Assembly: GCF_000237925.1 (NCBI RefSeq)
Contig: NC_031496.1
Coordinates: 17,070,245-17,134,244 of the forward strand
DNA length: 64,000 bases
Source of the DNA: Schistosoma mansoni
Taxonomy: Eukaryota > Platyhelminthes > Trematoda > Strigeidida > Schistosomatidae
Direction: 5' to 3'
The position numbers and the translations under genes were made by a program. Under the pieces are notes generated by a model. That model was not told where the DNA came from. It made no database searches and saw only the letters and a list, made by a program, of their open reading frames with translations. Positions 46,170 to 59,273 of this stretch are shown here, in pieces (the first letter of the stretch is position 1; every line of letters begins with the position of its first letter).

Positions 46170-47358
46170 CAATATATATTATTCCTATATAATGTATTAT
46201 CGATTTATATTTGTATTTTTTATGGCTTAACTACGCTGGAAATATGTCGAAGACTGGGCTTACTTCAAACGATATGTCTATCCAAATGAGTTAATTCTAA
46301 AGTAAAGAAATTTTTTCACTATCTTTGTGTATTTTGATCTTTAGAGCGCTTAGTTTTATACATTCCGAGAATTTAATTAGAAGCTGAAAATGACCCAGTG
46401 TGATTTGTGCCCAATTCGACCGCATATTTATTTTTCAATACGTTTTGGATGAAAACATGGTAGCATAAAAAATGGTGATAGAGATCCCAAGACAGCAAAA
46501 TATGTCCCAACAGAGGAGCATTGCAAACTTTATATTTCGTTTAAGATGTCTAAAATGTTTCTCAGAAAGATTACAAAACATGTAAAGGGTTTGCCAGAAG
46601 TGTTATCACATTTGATTTCCTAACAACAGAAGTTGTTTCAAAATTTATAGTAATAAAAATGACGATTGTAATTAGTTCGAATAATAATTTTGCTCTTAAT
46701 TCCTTTTATACCAATACAAATAATCTCTTCTACATAGTGTTAATCTGTGTCTCAGTGTACATCAATAGTGAATTCAAACTTCGAGAAGTTTAGTTGGATA
46801 TTCACACTTTGTGCAAGCGTTGTTTAACAAGTAATGTACTCTCATTGTGTATACCTCGTGGTTGACAGTATAGCCTAGTTGACCGGAAGTCGAATACTCT
46901 CCCTTTCATCAAGTAATCTCTTAATACAACTGAAAATGTTTTATGACGGTAAGAAAATTAAAACTATAAGGTTGGAAACAAATGTCATCTGTAATTATTG
47001 ATAACAGTAATCATCCCATCCAGTATTAATTACAGCGATTCACAATTATAAATTTACCTTACAAAAGATTGGTTTTCAGAAAAACTAGATACCATTCAAG
47101 TTCTTTTCAATCTAGATAGCATATCTTAATCTTATGGAACATTCTCAAAGGTATTAACAACACCGATAGACAAAATTTTCATTATATATTTGAAAGTGAA
47201 GGATAATCAAACAATATAAAAATAAAAGAGAGCAGGTAATTCTCTTTTTTTTTAAGCGATATTATTTCTTATTTTCTAGTAAACTACTAAATGGTAATGT
47301 TATTAATTCACCTGTTCATTTGCTAGATAAGAAGTTAATTTGTTATTTAGTGTAATAG
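46170..47358. other. Region downstream of the MCT gene, no gene
   Basis: AT-rich, nothing recognised. Confidence 0.5.
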
Positions 47359-50300
47359 TCAATCATTATGCTTGCAACAACATTGTTTCAGTCTTTTGAA
47401 TAGATTAAATTTGATTAATGCATGGACAGTTATAATGATAGCTGAAATAATATTGCATAATCCAGCGAATAAAAATGTACATGCGTAATTTCCTGTTTGA
47501 TCTTTGATTATACCTAAGCGTTAAAATAATGATAAAATAACAATATAGATATTATAATAACAATTAAGATTTATTATAAAATTTTGTAAATTTTTCACAG
47601 TTAACAAAATAGAAATTTTCATGTCCACTAATTCAATGCTTAATGTTGATGGAATTTTTCGTAGCATGGAAAACCCATTAATCGTTTGAATATTACTATT
47701 GAAAACTGTAATGATGATAAAATGGTTCATCTTAAGTCGAGGTTTATTATTTATTTAAACACATAAATGTTGGTACAAAGGGGCACCAGATATATGCGCC
47801 GCACAAATCTCATTTGATTTATGTGAGGGCTGTGATACTGCCCAGGTGCCCCAACTGAGGCAGATGGTTTTGTTAGGGGGCCACACCTCGAGTCTTTGAC
47901 CTAAAGGTCTAATCCACAAGACAGTGGAGCATCGTACGGAGATGGAATCGTCGGTGATCGACGATTGGTTCATACGCCATTTGTTCCCTCAGGATCCAGG
48001 AGCCCATTTGCACCATCAGTTTGGAATTAGGGTTTTCCAACTCCCCTAGGTGGACCCTACGTGTCCACCAACCCGGTTAAAGCGTCGGACATTCGCTTTT
48101 CGTAAACAACAGTAGTGCCACGAGAAGGCAGTGAGTAGGACTTCCTTGGCAGAGGCTCTATACGCGTGGCCATGTGAGAGCATTTCGAGAGAGGAGGCTG
48201 ACTCTCCCCACTCTCGGACGTATCAGAGCATTTGGGTGCCACTTACAATTAATTTTATAGGAGGAAGGAATCCCGTGTAATGCAACAGGTTACAGAAATG
48301 TAACGAATTCGTATGCCTTTTTTCGAATTAATCAATAAGTAATTATCTTTCGTATCTCTATAGATTTGAGGTTTTTGACCAATACATAATAAAACGAAAA
48401 GATATTGATTTTACATATTTACTGAGACCTAATACATTTTGGAGTGAATCACGAAGTTATCCTATTTCAACTGTTTTATACTTATCGGTTAATCCATCCA
48501 CAGTTTCATAACATAATAATTAAAATCTTAATTTTGACATGTCGATATGCATTTATAAGACAAGAAACTGTAGTAAAACTAAAATATAGTACTGCATGAT
48601 AGTTTGTTACACTGACAACTGGCAGGTTAAGCAAATTAATGAAAGTGTTTGCGACCAATTCCACTCTTCATGGACGCATAAATTAACATGAGTTTATAAA
48701 TGTTACCAAGTGACGGCTGTTAACAAGAATAACATTTATCTAAAATTGATCTATTCAGTTTCATAAATCCAATTACCTCATACCAAACGGTTCTGTAGTT
48801 TAATATTTTTACACTTGATTATTCTTTCGAAAATGAAAGGAGATAGATTTTTGTTGATTATGTGTCCTAAAGTTTAATGACAGGTCTTTATTGAAAGTCA
48901 TTTAGATGATGAATTAGCTTTAGATAGACAAAAGTCAATGGCTTTTAAGTAATTAGAACTTTCAGTTTGAAATAATTAATTATATCTCACACAAGATTCG
49001 GTAGTATTCCATAAATTACATATTTTTAATGAACAATAATAGTGAAATAATTTTTGTCCTTTTTCATGCTACTTAATAGTATAAGGTAGTATAGTACAAA
49101 TGAAGTTATATAGTTGTGTTATCTAACATTATTTTCACTATTCTGTTTTTCATTTGAATGAATAAAATGATTTCACTTTATGATAATCAAATGAACAAAA
49201 TATTAACAACCTAATCAACGTAGATCAACTAGAAAAATTTTACTGACTAACCTCCTAATGGTCCACCAATTAAATAACCGGTTGCTTCAAAAAAAAGAAT
49301 CATTGATAAACTTCTATCAACCTTTTTGTCACCCATAATATCAATAACCATTGCATGTGAAAATGCAAAACTTGGTCCTATAAAAATACTGTAAGATATG
49401 CCGTAGGCAATTAAGGATGAATAGGTTGGATAGAATGGCATTATGATAGTGTGTATCGATATAATGAATAAACAAGCGGCTGAAAATAAACGAATATCTA
49501 ATTTTCTCGAAAACTGTCCAATAAGTCCAATTGCTATTCTGCCTAGCATATTTGATAATCCGACATAGGCAAGTAAACCATTAGCTTTTTCCTCCTTCAG
49601 TCCACTGCTTATACCAAAATTAATGAAATGACCATATAGTATGGAATCAGCCATATAACTTAATGAACGATTGATAAGGAAGCTGAGAAAAAGAATATTT
49701 TTCGAGTTAATGAATGATATTCTCATTTTCTTTATTTCATAACCACATTGATCTTCAACATTTTCATCATTTATCTTAGAAACTAGTAAGTCAACAGCTT
49801 CTTTAGGTCCATCCACTGAAGTTACCGATAAAAGCCTCGTTCTACCAGGCAAATCTTTACATTTGTATAATGGTACCATTACAGCTTGACCTTGGTAAAT
49901 GGTCGTTCCACTACGTATCATTTGATCAATATATCCTCGAGACTCATATGAAAGCTTTGGATGATCCAAGTTTAAATGTGAATTCTCTAAATGGTGCCCA
50001 GAGGAAATCATTTTATTTTGTGAAGTATTGTATGCAGACTCTTTGGTAGATGGTGTATTATCAGAGTTTCCATTTTCATCAGTTTGATAATCAACTTCAT
50101 TTTCCTCATAAATTGTATCTTCAGTCGGTTTGACATGCTTTAAAGCATAAGAACGATAATCTGATGAGAAATTCGGGCCCGTCGAATCAATACATTTTTC
50201 CGCTACGATCACAGTAAGTGGTTTTGGATGAACCACCATACTTTTTGAAGTTAACTCTTTTGAAATTTCCTCTACCTTGACAAGAGCACGTTTAATAACT

Positions 50301-53300
50301 GCACGTATTAGATTTTCAGTGTATTTAGTATCATGAGCTTGAATTACGCTCGAAATAAGTGAATCACCGAAAAATGTTGTTGTTTTTGTTTTTGTCTGAG
50401 CCGCTGTTGTTGCAGTTGTAGACTTATTTCCACTAGGTGTTTGTTCTACACTTGCTTGTGAATTGATGAATGCAGTTGATCCCGTGTGAGCAATATGATC
50501 AGTGAATAATTTGTCGATTCCACTTAAATGACTATCAACTAGAAATTGTGACTCTGGTAGATTGGTTTTAAAGTCGGTCAGCTGATCACATACTAAAAAT
50601 ATGATTGGAAGAAACAGCGTGAGACTATGATATGATGTTGCTTCTGGTGTAATATTCTCCGCGTTATCAAAATAATCATCAACTATTGTCTGTATTCGTT
50701 CTAATAAATGTGGTTCTGGGTTGTTGACAAAATTGATTGGACTAACAGTAATCTGATTTGAATTAGTTTTGTCATAGGTAATTTTGACAAACTCCACAAC
50801 TCCAATTATATCTTGTCCGGTTATCCGTGAATGTGTTGTCTCTGATTTATTTCTTTGTATGATATTATCAATGCTGGTTGGTATACTGCCACCAGTTGTA
50901 CTTATAAATGATTCATTTGTATTTGGTGGGCCTGTAACAGATTTTAAACAAATTGTAGACGCTACTGGATCATTAGGTAGTAAGATAACGGGTTCTGAAA
51001 TTGGTTCAGGAGGTAATGGTTTGTGTAATAAACTAAAAGGGATGACATTTAGATGGAATAAAGCTAATGAAATTATGGCCATACGCCAGGTATAATTTTC
51101 AATCATATAACTGCATAGAAGAGTATACAATAATGTCCCGAAACCACCACCACTACTACAAATAGCCAAAGCAAATATTCGATATCGATCAAAGTATCCA
51201 GCCATGATAGCTATTATACGAACAACACTGATACCCATTCCGATGCCTAAAATAATAGAGATAAAGGAAAAACGAGATGGTATATTTCAATAATGTTGAA
51301 AAAAACAACAGAATGAACTCAGTGCAGAAAAGAAATTGACTATATGAACACAACTTGAAAATCTAACACACTTCACGAAGTATAGGTCTCTAGTTTATTC
51401 GAAGAATAAGAATGGCGTTAGTTAGATGTCGAGCAAAAACGTTTTCATAGATACTTATACTTTACAGCCTAATTTTTTCTATTTATTTAAGAACGTGGCA
51501 TTTCGGGCATCATTCAGCTCAACTAATGACTTAAATCAAGCTTTAGTGTATTAGAATATGTAAACACCATAGACCGTGAGCTTTATTACGTCTTCTTTTT
51601 AGCAAATAAATTCAGAATAGCTAGCCCCACTTAAAGGATCCTGGGAGATATGACAACAGTAGTTCGTGCATGACATCATAAATTTGATTGATAAAGTTAT
51701 AATGCATAATAAATAAGTGTCTCAAAACAAAGCAATAAATGTAAGTCACTTGTTAAGTTCAACTTTATGAAGTTAGATATAAGCTTGACATTTCATGTAA
51801 TAACCAATCATATTGATCGACTGCTAAAAATGTGATAGGACAAGTGACGTTGGAGCCTGAAAATTAACAGTTGAAAGTCCAATACTGTATTCACTAAATC
51901 ATTGCTCTACTATTTAGTTAATAACAGCATAGGATACAAAGGCTGAAGAGTATAAAGGTTCTTATTGCAACCTTTGATTTACATTAAAATGCCATTGGGT
52001 CACACTGAAAATACAATTTATAATTATAGAATAATGTAATGTATTGATCGACTAATGTCACTCAGCAAACTGTAAATTGTAAACATATTGCAACTTATCA
52101 TCCTAATTTACATCAATCATTCATCACTCAATTCATAATCTTCAATGATTCACTCAAACTAGTAAATAATTGAAACACTTGTTGTTAGTATAATTCTACA
52201 TGAATAATACATGATATATTTTAGGATAAATTTGGATATGTACTTTAAAATTAATGTCAATTGGGAGATATCAACTCACTGAAGACATTGGTGAATGGTT
52301 GCTCAATCTCGTCGATTGGTTGAAGTTAGACATTAACATCGTTCGATGCTGGCTCAGTAGTCTAGTGGTTAAGCGCTCGCGCGCGAGACTGATAGGTCTT
52401 GGGTTCGAATCTCGCAAGGCGGGATTGTGAATGCGCACTGCTGAGAAGTCCCACAATAATACGAGACGGTCATCCAGTGCTTCCAGGTTTTCCATGGTGG
52501 TCTAGATTCAGTTGACTCATGAATTCAATTATATATAAATAATGTCTATTTTGTTAAGGAAAATTTATCAAGTATTTGAAAGAATAAGTAACGATATGTA
52601 TTGTCTTGAAAGACTGTTAATATTTATTACATATTTCATTTAAGCATTATAATGATTTATTTATGCATATCGTAATGAGTAGTTTCGAATTTTTTTTTTA
52701 AAAAATGTATTTCATTCTGGTAGAATTTTGTCGTAATAATAAAATTCTTTTTTAACTGAAATAGTCGATGGAGCTCTGCTTAATTTCCAAAATATATGTT
52801 CAATGTATTTATTTACTCAGAAGGGGTTTTGTGGAGATTTCAGTATTTTTCATAGTTGAAATCATGAGTCAATTGAAGCTAGACCACCATGGAAAANNNN
52901 NNNNNNNNNNNNNNNNNNNNNNNNNNNNNNNNNNNNNNNNNNNNNNNNNNNNNNNNNNNNNNNNNNNNNNNNNNNNNNNNNNNNNNNNNNNNNNNNNNNN
53001 NNNNNNNNNNNNNNNNNNNNNNNNNNNNNNNNNNNNNNNNNNNNNNNNNNNNNNNNNNNNNNNNNNNNNNNNNNNNNNNNNNNNNNNNNNNNNNNNTACA
53101 TCCAATAAACGATTATATATCGGTGCTAAACATTGATAAGAAAAATATTATTCAGTTTTATTTAGCAACAAAATTGTATAGTAGGTGAGTAAATAACCAA
53201 AAACAACGCATTGATATAATTCGATGTGATGTTAACACTTCTGAAGTAAATCACACCATTTATTGAAAGTAATAAACGATGAATTGGATTGTAGTTTAAT

Positions 53301-56258
53301 GAACTAGAAGTTTAATTTTCGTCAATAGAGTGAGAGATTTATTCATAACTGTACTTATTTTATAATTGGGATATTTGGTTAGTATGAATGATTTTGAAAG
53401 ACTAAAAATAAGTAAAAGCCTAGGTTTACTCTTAAGCTAATGGTAAACGTGTAGACTGCTTCAAAGTCACGTCACGTATATCGGAACACCATGTTGTCTA
53501 CCAATGATGAAACAGTTATTGTTTTCTATTGACTGTGTTATGAATGATTTCACTCAAAAAAGCATCTTAATCTATTTAAGTAATGTTGGAATACTAAGAT
53601 TACGATTTCGGTTTTACAATTTGGTTACAGAGTCTAAGATTTAGACTTTAATAATCGTAAAGTAAAGTAAATGGGTATAATCTTTGTTCTCTCCTGTGAT
53701 AAATAAGTAATATGTTGTAAATTATTTACAAAATCTTTAGTTGAATATTTACAGGATATCTATTTTCTAAACTAAACCATTTTCTCTATCTAAATTCCTA
53801 CTAATTTTAGATCAAACTATTCATTCTGTAACTAATAGATACTGTCAAATGCATCATACCAATAAGTTTATCAACTGTAATTTAATGATTAAGATTTATC
53901 AATTTTTTAAAATGCAGTTCGTAGAGCCATATAAAAAAATATTGTAATTGTGTATATGAATATTAATTAAATTAATAATTTGATCTTGTTATAAACTAAA
54001 TTAAGTAACTCAATTAGTATTGCTTGTTTGAATCTTCCCATTGATGTTTAGGACTGTAACTGGTCAGTCTCTAATTGGCAAATGTGCATACTGTACGTAT
54101 TGCCTCGAAATAGCCATAATTCACAAGCATTGTAAGCGAAGATGGATAGTTTAAATTAGGTAACATTTTTAAAGCAAACCGGAGAGGCCAGTCAAGGACA
54201 AAGAAGGAAAGACAATCATGGAGATTCAAGAACAGAGGAAACGATGGGTAGAATACTTCAAGGAATTTCTGAATAGACCAGCCCCATCGAATACACAGGA
54301 TATCGAAGTAACACACACAGACCTTCCTATAGATGTCACTCCACCAACAATCGAAGAACTCAAGGTGGCCATCAGACAAATGAAGAGCGGGAGAGCGGCA
54401 GGACATGACAATATACCAGCTGAAGTACTGAAGTCAGACATGAAAGTAACTGCAAACATGCTTCACCTTCTATTCAAGAAGATTTGGGAAGAGGAACAAG
54501 TGCCAACGACAGATCGGAAAGAAAGATATCTCATCAAGATACCGAAGAAAGGAGATCTGAGCAAATGGGGGGGATTACAGAGGCATCACACTGTTGTCAA
54601 TACCAGGAAACGTTTGCAATAGTAATGCTGAACCAGATGAAAGACGCAGTAGACGCCCAATTTCGAGATCAACGGGGCCGGATTCCATAAGGATCGGTCG
54701 TGCACAGACCAGATTGCGACACTACGGACCATCCTTGAACAATCAGTTGAGTGGAACTCATCACTATACATCAACTTCATTGACCATGAGAAGGCGTTTG
54801 ACAGTGTGGACAGGAGAACATTATGGAAACTTCTTCGACACTACGGAGTTCCTGAGAAGATTGTGAACATTATCCAGATTTCATAAGACAGACTACAGTG
54901 CAAAGTGGTGCATGGAGGATAACTGACAGATATATTTCCAGTAAGGACCGGAGTCAGACAAGGCTGTCTGCTCTTCCCATTTTCTCTTTCTTCTAGTGAT
55001 TGACTGGATTATGAAGACTTCGACATTTGACGGGAAGCACGGGATACAATGAACAGGTTGGATGCAACTAGAAAATTGGGACTTCACAGGTGACTTAGCT
55101 CTTCTATCCCATACACACCGACAAATACAGGCCAAGACAACCAGTGTAGCAGAAGCCTCTGAATCAGTAGGCTTCAACATACACAAAGGAAAAAGCAAGA
55201 TCATCAAATACAACATGGAGAACAGCGACACAGTCACACTTGATGGAAAAACTCTGTAAGATGTAGAAACATTCACGTACCTGGGAAGCATCATTGATAA
55301 ACAAGGAGGATCTGATGCAGATGTAAAGGTGAGGATTGGCAAAGTAAGGACCGCATTTCTGCAATTGAAGGACATATGGAACTCAAAACAACTCAACTAA
55401 TTTCAAAGTGAGAATCTTCAATACGAACGTCAAGATAGTTCTACTGTACGGAGCTGAAACGTGGAGAACTACTACATTCATCGTCAAGAAGGTACAAGTA
55501 TTTATAAACAATTGTCTACTTAAGATAATCAACATTCACTGGCCGGATACTGTCAGCAACAGATTTTTATGGGAGAGGACAATCCAGCTTCTAGCTGAAG
55601 AGGAAATTAGTAGCTATACAAATAACTATCAATAGGAGATAAAGTTATTTGAAATGTTATTTCCTTTCTGAACTTGGAAATCAAAATCAAAATTTTCAAT
55701 ATAATCAAATAATTAAACACCTCCAAAAATTAAAACTGGAAAAAAAATCATTAAACAAAAGGAAATGTTGTAACCAATTTATTTTCGTAGGGGTTTGCTG
55801 TAAATGAACATTTTCAAGTAGCACAATATCTATTAACCTCAGAAGGTCAATGAAACAAGATAGACTTACCCAGTCATTTCGACAACTACATTTAATAGTT
55901 TCCATAACTTCAAATGTCATTAAACATAATTAGATGAATCTTAAGTACACATTAAGAAATGGTACCGATAAGAAAAAAAAATGTATTTAATCAATCGGGA
56001 TATGTAATTTAACATGGTATAATACATACCTAAACAACATGTTATTGCAAATTGTCCTGTCATAAGCCAAAATAGATGACCAATTGAAACTTGTAATGTT
56101 TCTTCTAGTCCAGGGTAGAATAGAGCACCAACATTAAGTATACCATAATGGCTTCCTACCATAAGAAATGCACATATTGCTTTTATCCAAGCTGGGCGAC
56201 GATCTATGCATCTTTCTCGTTCAGAGAGTATATCGATAGGATTCTTTGTTTGAAAATG
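47359..56258 (-). CDS. Monocarboxylate-transporter-like MFS protein (SLC16 type), partial
   Basis: Exons in reading order are 56030-56258, 49252-51246 and 47359-47513 (stop at 47359), all GT/AG and phase-compatible. The first visible exon gives the TM1 region ([20 protein letters not shown]...LFYPGLEE). The large exon opens [11 protein letters not shown], the MCT TM4 signature region, continues through TM5-6, then a hydrophilic loop of about 430 residues, then TM7-11 ending GGPLGG. The last exon adds IIKDQTGNY and TM12 with a Cys/Lys tail. MCTs move lactate, pyruvate or related acids with protons across membranes; the substrate here is unknown. The N-terminal exon is not found. The segment for TM2-TM3, about 45 residues, is also absent and may lie in gap 3. 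The loop is several times the usual length. Confidence 0.82.
47742..48240 (-). mobile_element. Non-autonomous, internally deleted derivative of the 17-21 kb non-LTR element
   Basis: 47742-47808 matches the 3' end of the full element (TTATTTATTTAAACACATA, GGTACAAAGGGGCACCAGA). It is joined directly to a match for that element's 5'UTR (GGGCTGTGATACTGCCC through GAGCATTTGGG, equivalent to about 20566-21020). About 3.4 kb, including all coding sequence, is missing. It lies in the last MCT intron. I could not identify a target-site duplication. Confidence 0.82.
48244..49251. other. Remainder of the last MCT intron
   Basis: AT-rich, no further feature recognised. Confidence 0.5.
51247..52018. other. 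MCT intron, no exon recognised
   Basis: I looked here on the minus strand for the missing TM2-TM3 exon and saw no candidate. Confidence 0.45.
52019..52331. repeat. Inverted duplication, arm A
   Basis: The reverse complement matches 59431-59742 at about 95% by eye. In both places the block runs straight into a hammerhead SINE, so block and SINE were duplicated together. Confidence 0.85.
52345..52536 (+). mobile_element. tRNA-headed hammerhead SINE, copy A
   Basis: GGCTCAGTAGTCTAGTGGTT (box A region) and TTGGGTTCGAATCTCGC (box B) precede the hammerhead remnant at 52435-52480 and the 3' block ending GACTCATGAATTCAA. Confidence 0.75.
52435..52480 (+). ncRNA. Degenerate hammerhead ribozyme in SINE copy A
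   Basis: The boxes read CUGAGAA and CGAGAC in place of CUGANGA and CGAAAC, and stem II is weak. Probably inactive. Confidence 0.55.
52857..52896 (-). mobile_element. Inverted hammerhead SINE fragment cut by gap 3
   Basis: GAGTCAATTGAAGCTAGACC and ACCATGGAAAA are the reverse complement of the SINE 3' block at 52490-52525. The rest is hidden by the gap. Confidence 0.7.
52897..53096. other. Assembly gap 3 (200 N)
   Basis: A run of 200 N inside the MCT intron, next to two oppositely oriented SINE copies. Confidence 0.99.
53097..54010. other. MCT intron, AT-rich
   Basis: No exon or element recognised. Confidence 0.45.
54035..54152 (+). repeat. Sm-alpha-like fragment
   Basis: GATGTTTAGGACTGTAACTGG and the ACTGTACGTATTGCCTCGA text match 30900-30975. 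GAAGATGGATAG resembles the segment that precedes the hammerhead at 41205. The hammerhead itself is absent. Confidence 0.6.
54173..55603 (+). pseudogene. RTE-like non-LTR fragment, copy A, many disruptions
   Basis: Pieces in several frames cover the RT linker ([12 protein letters not shown]), finger region ([19 protein letters not shown]), palm ([11 protein letters not shown] where FADD is expected) and thumb ([19 protein letters not shown]). Shared with copy B at 62200-63978 are a stop after VTLDGKTL, a stop before [10 protein letters not shown] and the FTGD change. The 55000-55560 part is nearly identical to copy B; the 5' part is clearly more divergent. The 3' end is missing after 55603. 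Confidence 0.8.
55604..56029. other. MCT intron between the RTE fragment and the exon at 56030
   Basis: AT-rich, nothing recognised. Confidence 0.45.
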
Positions 56259-59200
56259 CTGTGGAAACATTAAAATGGAAGAAATTACCATTTATAGGAA
56301 CAAAATAAGAAACTGCTTATGTATATATACAATATCTTTAATCGATAATAAATGGTTTATTTCAAGAGTATTGTCCTGTTACTATTAAAAATCCAAGTTT
56401 AATGGTTTAAACAAATTGTCTACTGAACTCTAAATACAAAGAAATCTATTAGTCAATACTGAGTATTCGTTGTCGGTGTTTAGGATAAAGCCAATTTTCA
56501 AATCCAATGAAACTTTACCAATAATCTGGTGAATGGAATGAAAAATACTATACGTATTACACATTATCATCGATTACTGTCTTCGATTATTCTTATTCCC
56601 TGAGAATACAGTATACGATGTTCATTTATATGGATGAAAAGATTATCTACAATCTCTAAAGAAAAAATGAATCATTATTTCTATTCTACATTATTCATAT
56701 CAATGTGAAAGTGGTATTTTGTTACATGCAATTATACTAATGGTTTAAATAATATCTGACCTTGCAGTAGAGTTTGTTAGATTGTTTTATAGCGTTGAAA
56801 CGATCGATATCATTTTACAAATTAAGTAATTATAAACAAATTTAATCTTAATTTTAAGCTTTCTTTTAGTTTAGCTTTTACATAACTAGTAAAGTGTGCT
56901 GGAGTTTTAGCTTGTTATTCAAAGCATGTTATATTATATATATTCAAACATATTTTGTAATTTCTGGCACTCATTTTTAAGTTATTTTTAAAAGTTGAGA
57001 AAAGAGAAATGCCAGATGAAAACTAAGCATGTTTCATTCTGAATATCTGTCCTAAATTTCTGTTTATTTGATAAGTCAAGGACAGCTACTCTTTGATAAA
57101 AAATTAGTTTACTATTAATAGGATAGTCTATTGACAAAACTTTTTGTGTTCTGTTCATTGTATCACAAATAGACAATTGAAAGCAAAACAGTCACTGGTG
57201 AAAGATCATCACATTCAAAAATTCATTATAATATTCAAGATCAGGCGTAAGGCTTGAGGAAGCTCTAATGACTGTTGTCAATAAATAAGATCTGGCAGGA
57301 TACTGAAGAAAGACTAAGGTTAAGATGAAATGTTTGACTGTAGTTTGTTACTTAATAATGGTTCGTTAAAATTCGTAAATCACTACTACTAAATTTATAA
57401 AAATCATTACTGACCACGTGAAAACATTTGAAACCTTTACACCATGTGGATATAATCATTATTTTATAAAGCTTATACTGTTATTTTGAGAAACAGACAA
57501 GAATACTTTTAACCGTTTTCTTAACTCTGCTGATGACCATCAGTTCCCACTAGTAGTATTGAAGAAACTAACCACAATAACTGAAAATAGAGTAACCAAG
57601 CAAAGCCGAACTTAGAAAGTAAACATCTTTTACAGTATGTGACATCCTTGAAGACACTATTAAAAGTTAAAATCTTAACTAATATACCATTGAAAGACAT
57701 GGACAGTTAAAAGCTATTGATGTTTAGCAAAGCAATCGCGATTTAAAGATTACCGATTTTGGCGTTGAGACGATCAACCGTATATGTAAACTTCTTCAAC
57801 ATAGAAAACCAATGAGGTAAAGCTCCTTTAAGAAAAGCTAATGTCTGTCTTTTAGATCATTTATCGATATTTAGGGAAGACTACTTACTAATGGATACGA
57901 ATTAACTTCAGTCAGTCTTATAGTTCAACCTGACATTTATTATCGGTTAGAAGAAAACATAGCTACATGAATCCCTTCTCTAGATTGAATATTCCGTCGA
58001 ACGAAACTAATTTTTCTATGAACTGAAGGAAAAATTTTTAGAATCTAGTTAGTAAGCGAGATCTATTTATAATAGTTAGATTTTATCATCTACATTATGT
58101 CGAGTCTTTTATTTTGAAATAATTGTAATCGAACTTTAATTATGTTTGTAATATGTTTATAAACGGACATGTTTATTGTAGTTGAATGCAAAAATACATT
58201 TATTACAAAAATTTTGAATATCCTTAAGTGTGAGAGACTTATTGTTATAATTGTATTTTTTGCTATATAAACGACCCAGCTATTCCTATTGCTTAGTATT
58301 CTTATACGATGACACTCGACAAGACCCCAAAATCAGAACACGTTGAACAGGAATGAAATTGTATTCAAAATAATAATAATAAGTGAACAGCAATCAGCAA
58401 TCAATAGTTTAAATATCGTTCATATATTTATAGTATAAGCATAAGAAGCTTATCGATTTTTCTGCAATAATATGCCCGGGCTGATCGGTTTAAAATTAAC
58501 CAATCAGCGCGCAGCAACACCATCATGCATAAAACATGCTTAATCCAATCTATATCCCACTAACACTTATATACCATAGCCAAATGTAACCTTACTTCCA
58601 ACTTTGGATTCTATATAGTTAACTCTTATAATGATTCAGAATTTCTATACTAATACAAATCAAAGTGATTATATATTGGATCAGCTAGAACGAGTTCTTT
58701 AAATACAGTGTAAAAAAGACTATTAATGTGTGTATTCAAATACTCAGCTACTCTTTTCTAAATAATTATAATTTGAATAGTCCGAATATAAAAGTGCCCT
58801 GGTGCTTTTATGTATTGAATATTTCAATGGAACCGTCTACCTCTTTTTCTAAACTAGTAGCCGGAAATCCGACAAGATATCGTTTTAAAACGAATTCTAC
58901 GTTTACATACAACGATAAGTTTTGTTAGATATAAAACAATTGATTTCTCAATAGAAAAACGTCACTACGTTAAAGATGATTTTGTTCTCAGACAATGATG
59001 ATGAAGCTATGGGCACTAGGTTTAAATGTCAATATGGATATAAACACTAGAATGTAATTGCTTAGTAGCGATGAATCATGAATCGCATAAAACTTGAATT
59101 CTGTTATTTCATCGATAAAGACTTAACAAAAGTATGATAAAATTTGTAAATGTACGAAATATTGTGTCATACTCCAAAATGAGCCAATAGGCCCCAATAA

Positions 59201-59273
59201 ACAAATTGAATTTATTCCAAGATATCAATAACAGCAACAACAACAACAAAAAAGCAACAACGCAAATTCTATA
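56259..59273. other. Upstream of the first visible MCT exon
   Basis: No start exon for MCT could be identified. AT-rich with only short open frames. Confidence 0.45.

Noticed and set aside
45891-46172. Open frame spanning the N run and vector boundary
   Set aside because: It is created by Ns and by vector or chimeric sequence.
52345-52420. True tRNA gene
   Set aside because: Box A and box B are present, but the sequence continues into a hammerhead SINE body and I see no complete cloverleaf acceptor stem.
58728-58928. 66-residue plus-strand frame
   Set aside because: Short and isolated, with no splice context or family resemblance.
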